Positions 63,195 to 64,000 of a stretch of 64,000 nt of DNA are shown here, one piece after another. The DNA lies in the NCBI GenBank assembly GCA_964035015.1, contig OZ036002.1, positions 1,919,001 to 1,983,000 on the forward strand, written 5' to 3'. A model generated the notes under the pieces. The model saw only the letters and a program-made list of their open reading frames with translations, was not told where the DNA came from and ran no database searches. Numbering within the stretch: position 1 is the stretch's first letter; each line of letters starts with the position of its first letter. The translations under genes and the position numbers were made by a program. This DNA comes from Corallium rubrum (Eukaryota; Cnidaria; Anthozoa; Scleralcyonacea; Coralliidae).

Positions 63195-64000
63195 GCAAGG
63201 AGCTAAAAAAAATTGCCAGCCAATGAACTAACTAAACTATAACCGCGACTTCTTGTTAAGAATATGATAGCCCAGCAAATAGCTTTAAGTGTAAGGCATA
63301 ATGAAGACGTAATAATTATAAAATCTTTAATACTAATACTTTAATTCACAGTTAGTAGAAGCTACGGAATAGTCTGTCGCATGAAATAAAGCGAAAACCA
63401 AGTGTCTGCTCATTTAAGAAAGCTCTGAGAAAATATTTTATCGAATCTTATAAAAACATTGACTTTTTTGAAGTATTATTATAATCTTGTAGTCGTCGTA
63501 TCTTGTGCATATGCTTGTATATACAGCTAGCTTTTTTTTCTATGAGATATATAATTCTTAATTCCTTGTAAGTAGTTAATTCATATTTCTTATCTATAGT
63601 ATTACGTTATATATTTGTAACTTTTCGACATTTTTGACATGATGAGGGCCACTGGTTTGTCAGCGAAAGCTGTTATGTGTTTACCCTCTTTAAATAAAGT
63701 TGTTGCACTAATGTTTCGTTACCTATAATCAGTAACATCTTCAGAGTGAATAGTTACAAGGATGAATCGGCCTAAATAAGTATTTCGGCCTACACTGGCA
63801 AAACATTGCCAGTTACTGCACTTTCAGGTGTACTATCACACCAAACACAAACCGGTCATAGCGCTTCGTTTGATGATCTTTCAATTTTATCTTCTTGTGC
63901 TATACTCAATTCGACATTCTCATTCAAGAAAGCTTATTAATTTTCCAAAATCAAACCTTCTCTTAACGCAAACATTCGTTCGTTTCCTTTAGCGCTATTC
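63195..64000. other. No feature seen
   Basis: AT-rich sequence to the window end with no supported gene, and no further PPP4R3 exon. Confidence 0.5.

Noticed and set aside
56813-64000. Further PPP4R3 exons
   Set aside because: No frame with the expected INVIEQMICD-like continuation and proper splice sites was found on reading through.

Overview
The window looks like nuclear DNA of a marine invertebrate. A spliced metazoan housekeeping gene (PPP4R3/SMEK, regulatory subunit 3 of protein phosphatase 4) is spread over 25 kb and buried in transposable elements. The mix of Polintons, Penelope-like retroelements with GIY-YIG nucleases, hAT and Harbinger-like DNA elements and tRNA-derived SINEs suggests a cnidarian, perhaps an anthozoan. 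That assignment is inference; no sequence search was possible.

Layout. 1-4841: a virus-like element with long terminal inverted repeats (TIRs), a broken relative of the Polinton/adintovirus group, whose left end coincides with the window edge. 4842-5915: imperfect repeats and a SINE. 5922-21729: a complete-length Polinton (15.8 kb) with 574-bp TIRs and a perfect 6-bp target duplication TGTATA. It carries chromodomain integrase, capsid proteins, packaging ATPase, an incomplete protein-primed DNA polymerase, a zinc-finger/nuclease fusion, two lectin-like jelly-roll paralogues and a deoxynucleoside kinase. 22857-27545: a hAT DNA transposon with an 8-bp target duplication ATAAGCTG and one long uninterrupted transposase frame of 901 codons. 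27554-31572: SINEs, small inverted-repeat elements (MITEs) and the probable PPP4R3 promoter.

31573-56812: the first eight coding exons of PPP4R3 on the plus strand, all with GT/AG junctions. The introns hold many MITEs, a LINE fossil, a 2.3-kb 20-bp minisatellite ending about 170 bp before exon 4, an inverted pair of Penelope-like elements, AT microsatellites and SINEs. The remaining PPP4R3 exons are not in the window. 56813-64000: a LINE 3' fossil, a CCTT/CCCT microsatellite, a tandem array of about 115-bp repeats, and at 60868-62430 an intronless gene for an unrecognised membrane protein with about eleven transmembrane segments. That gene is either downstream of PPP4R3 or nested in one of its introns.

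The most interesting thread is a set of sequences that fold on paper as hammerhead ribozymes. One sits at the outer end of each Penelope-like arm (50108-50150 and 53759-53801). Three occur in a 795-bp insertion (37854-38648), one at 48558-48600, and about nine in the 59.6-60.5 kb array. Their stem sequences differ but the pairing is kept. A second observation is a short motif, TAGTATA(W)ATG, at the start codons of most genes of the Polinton.
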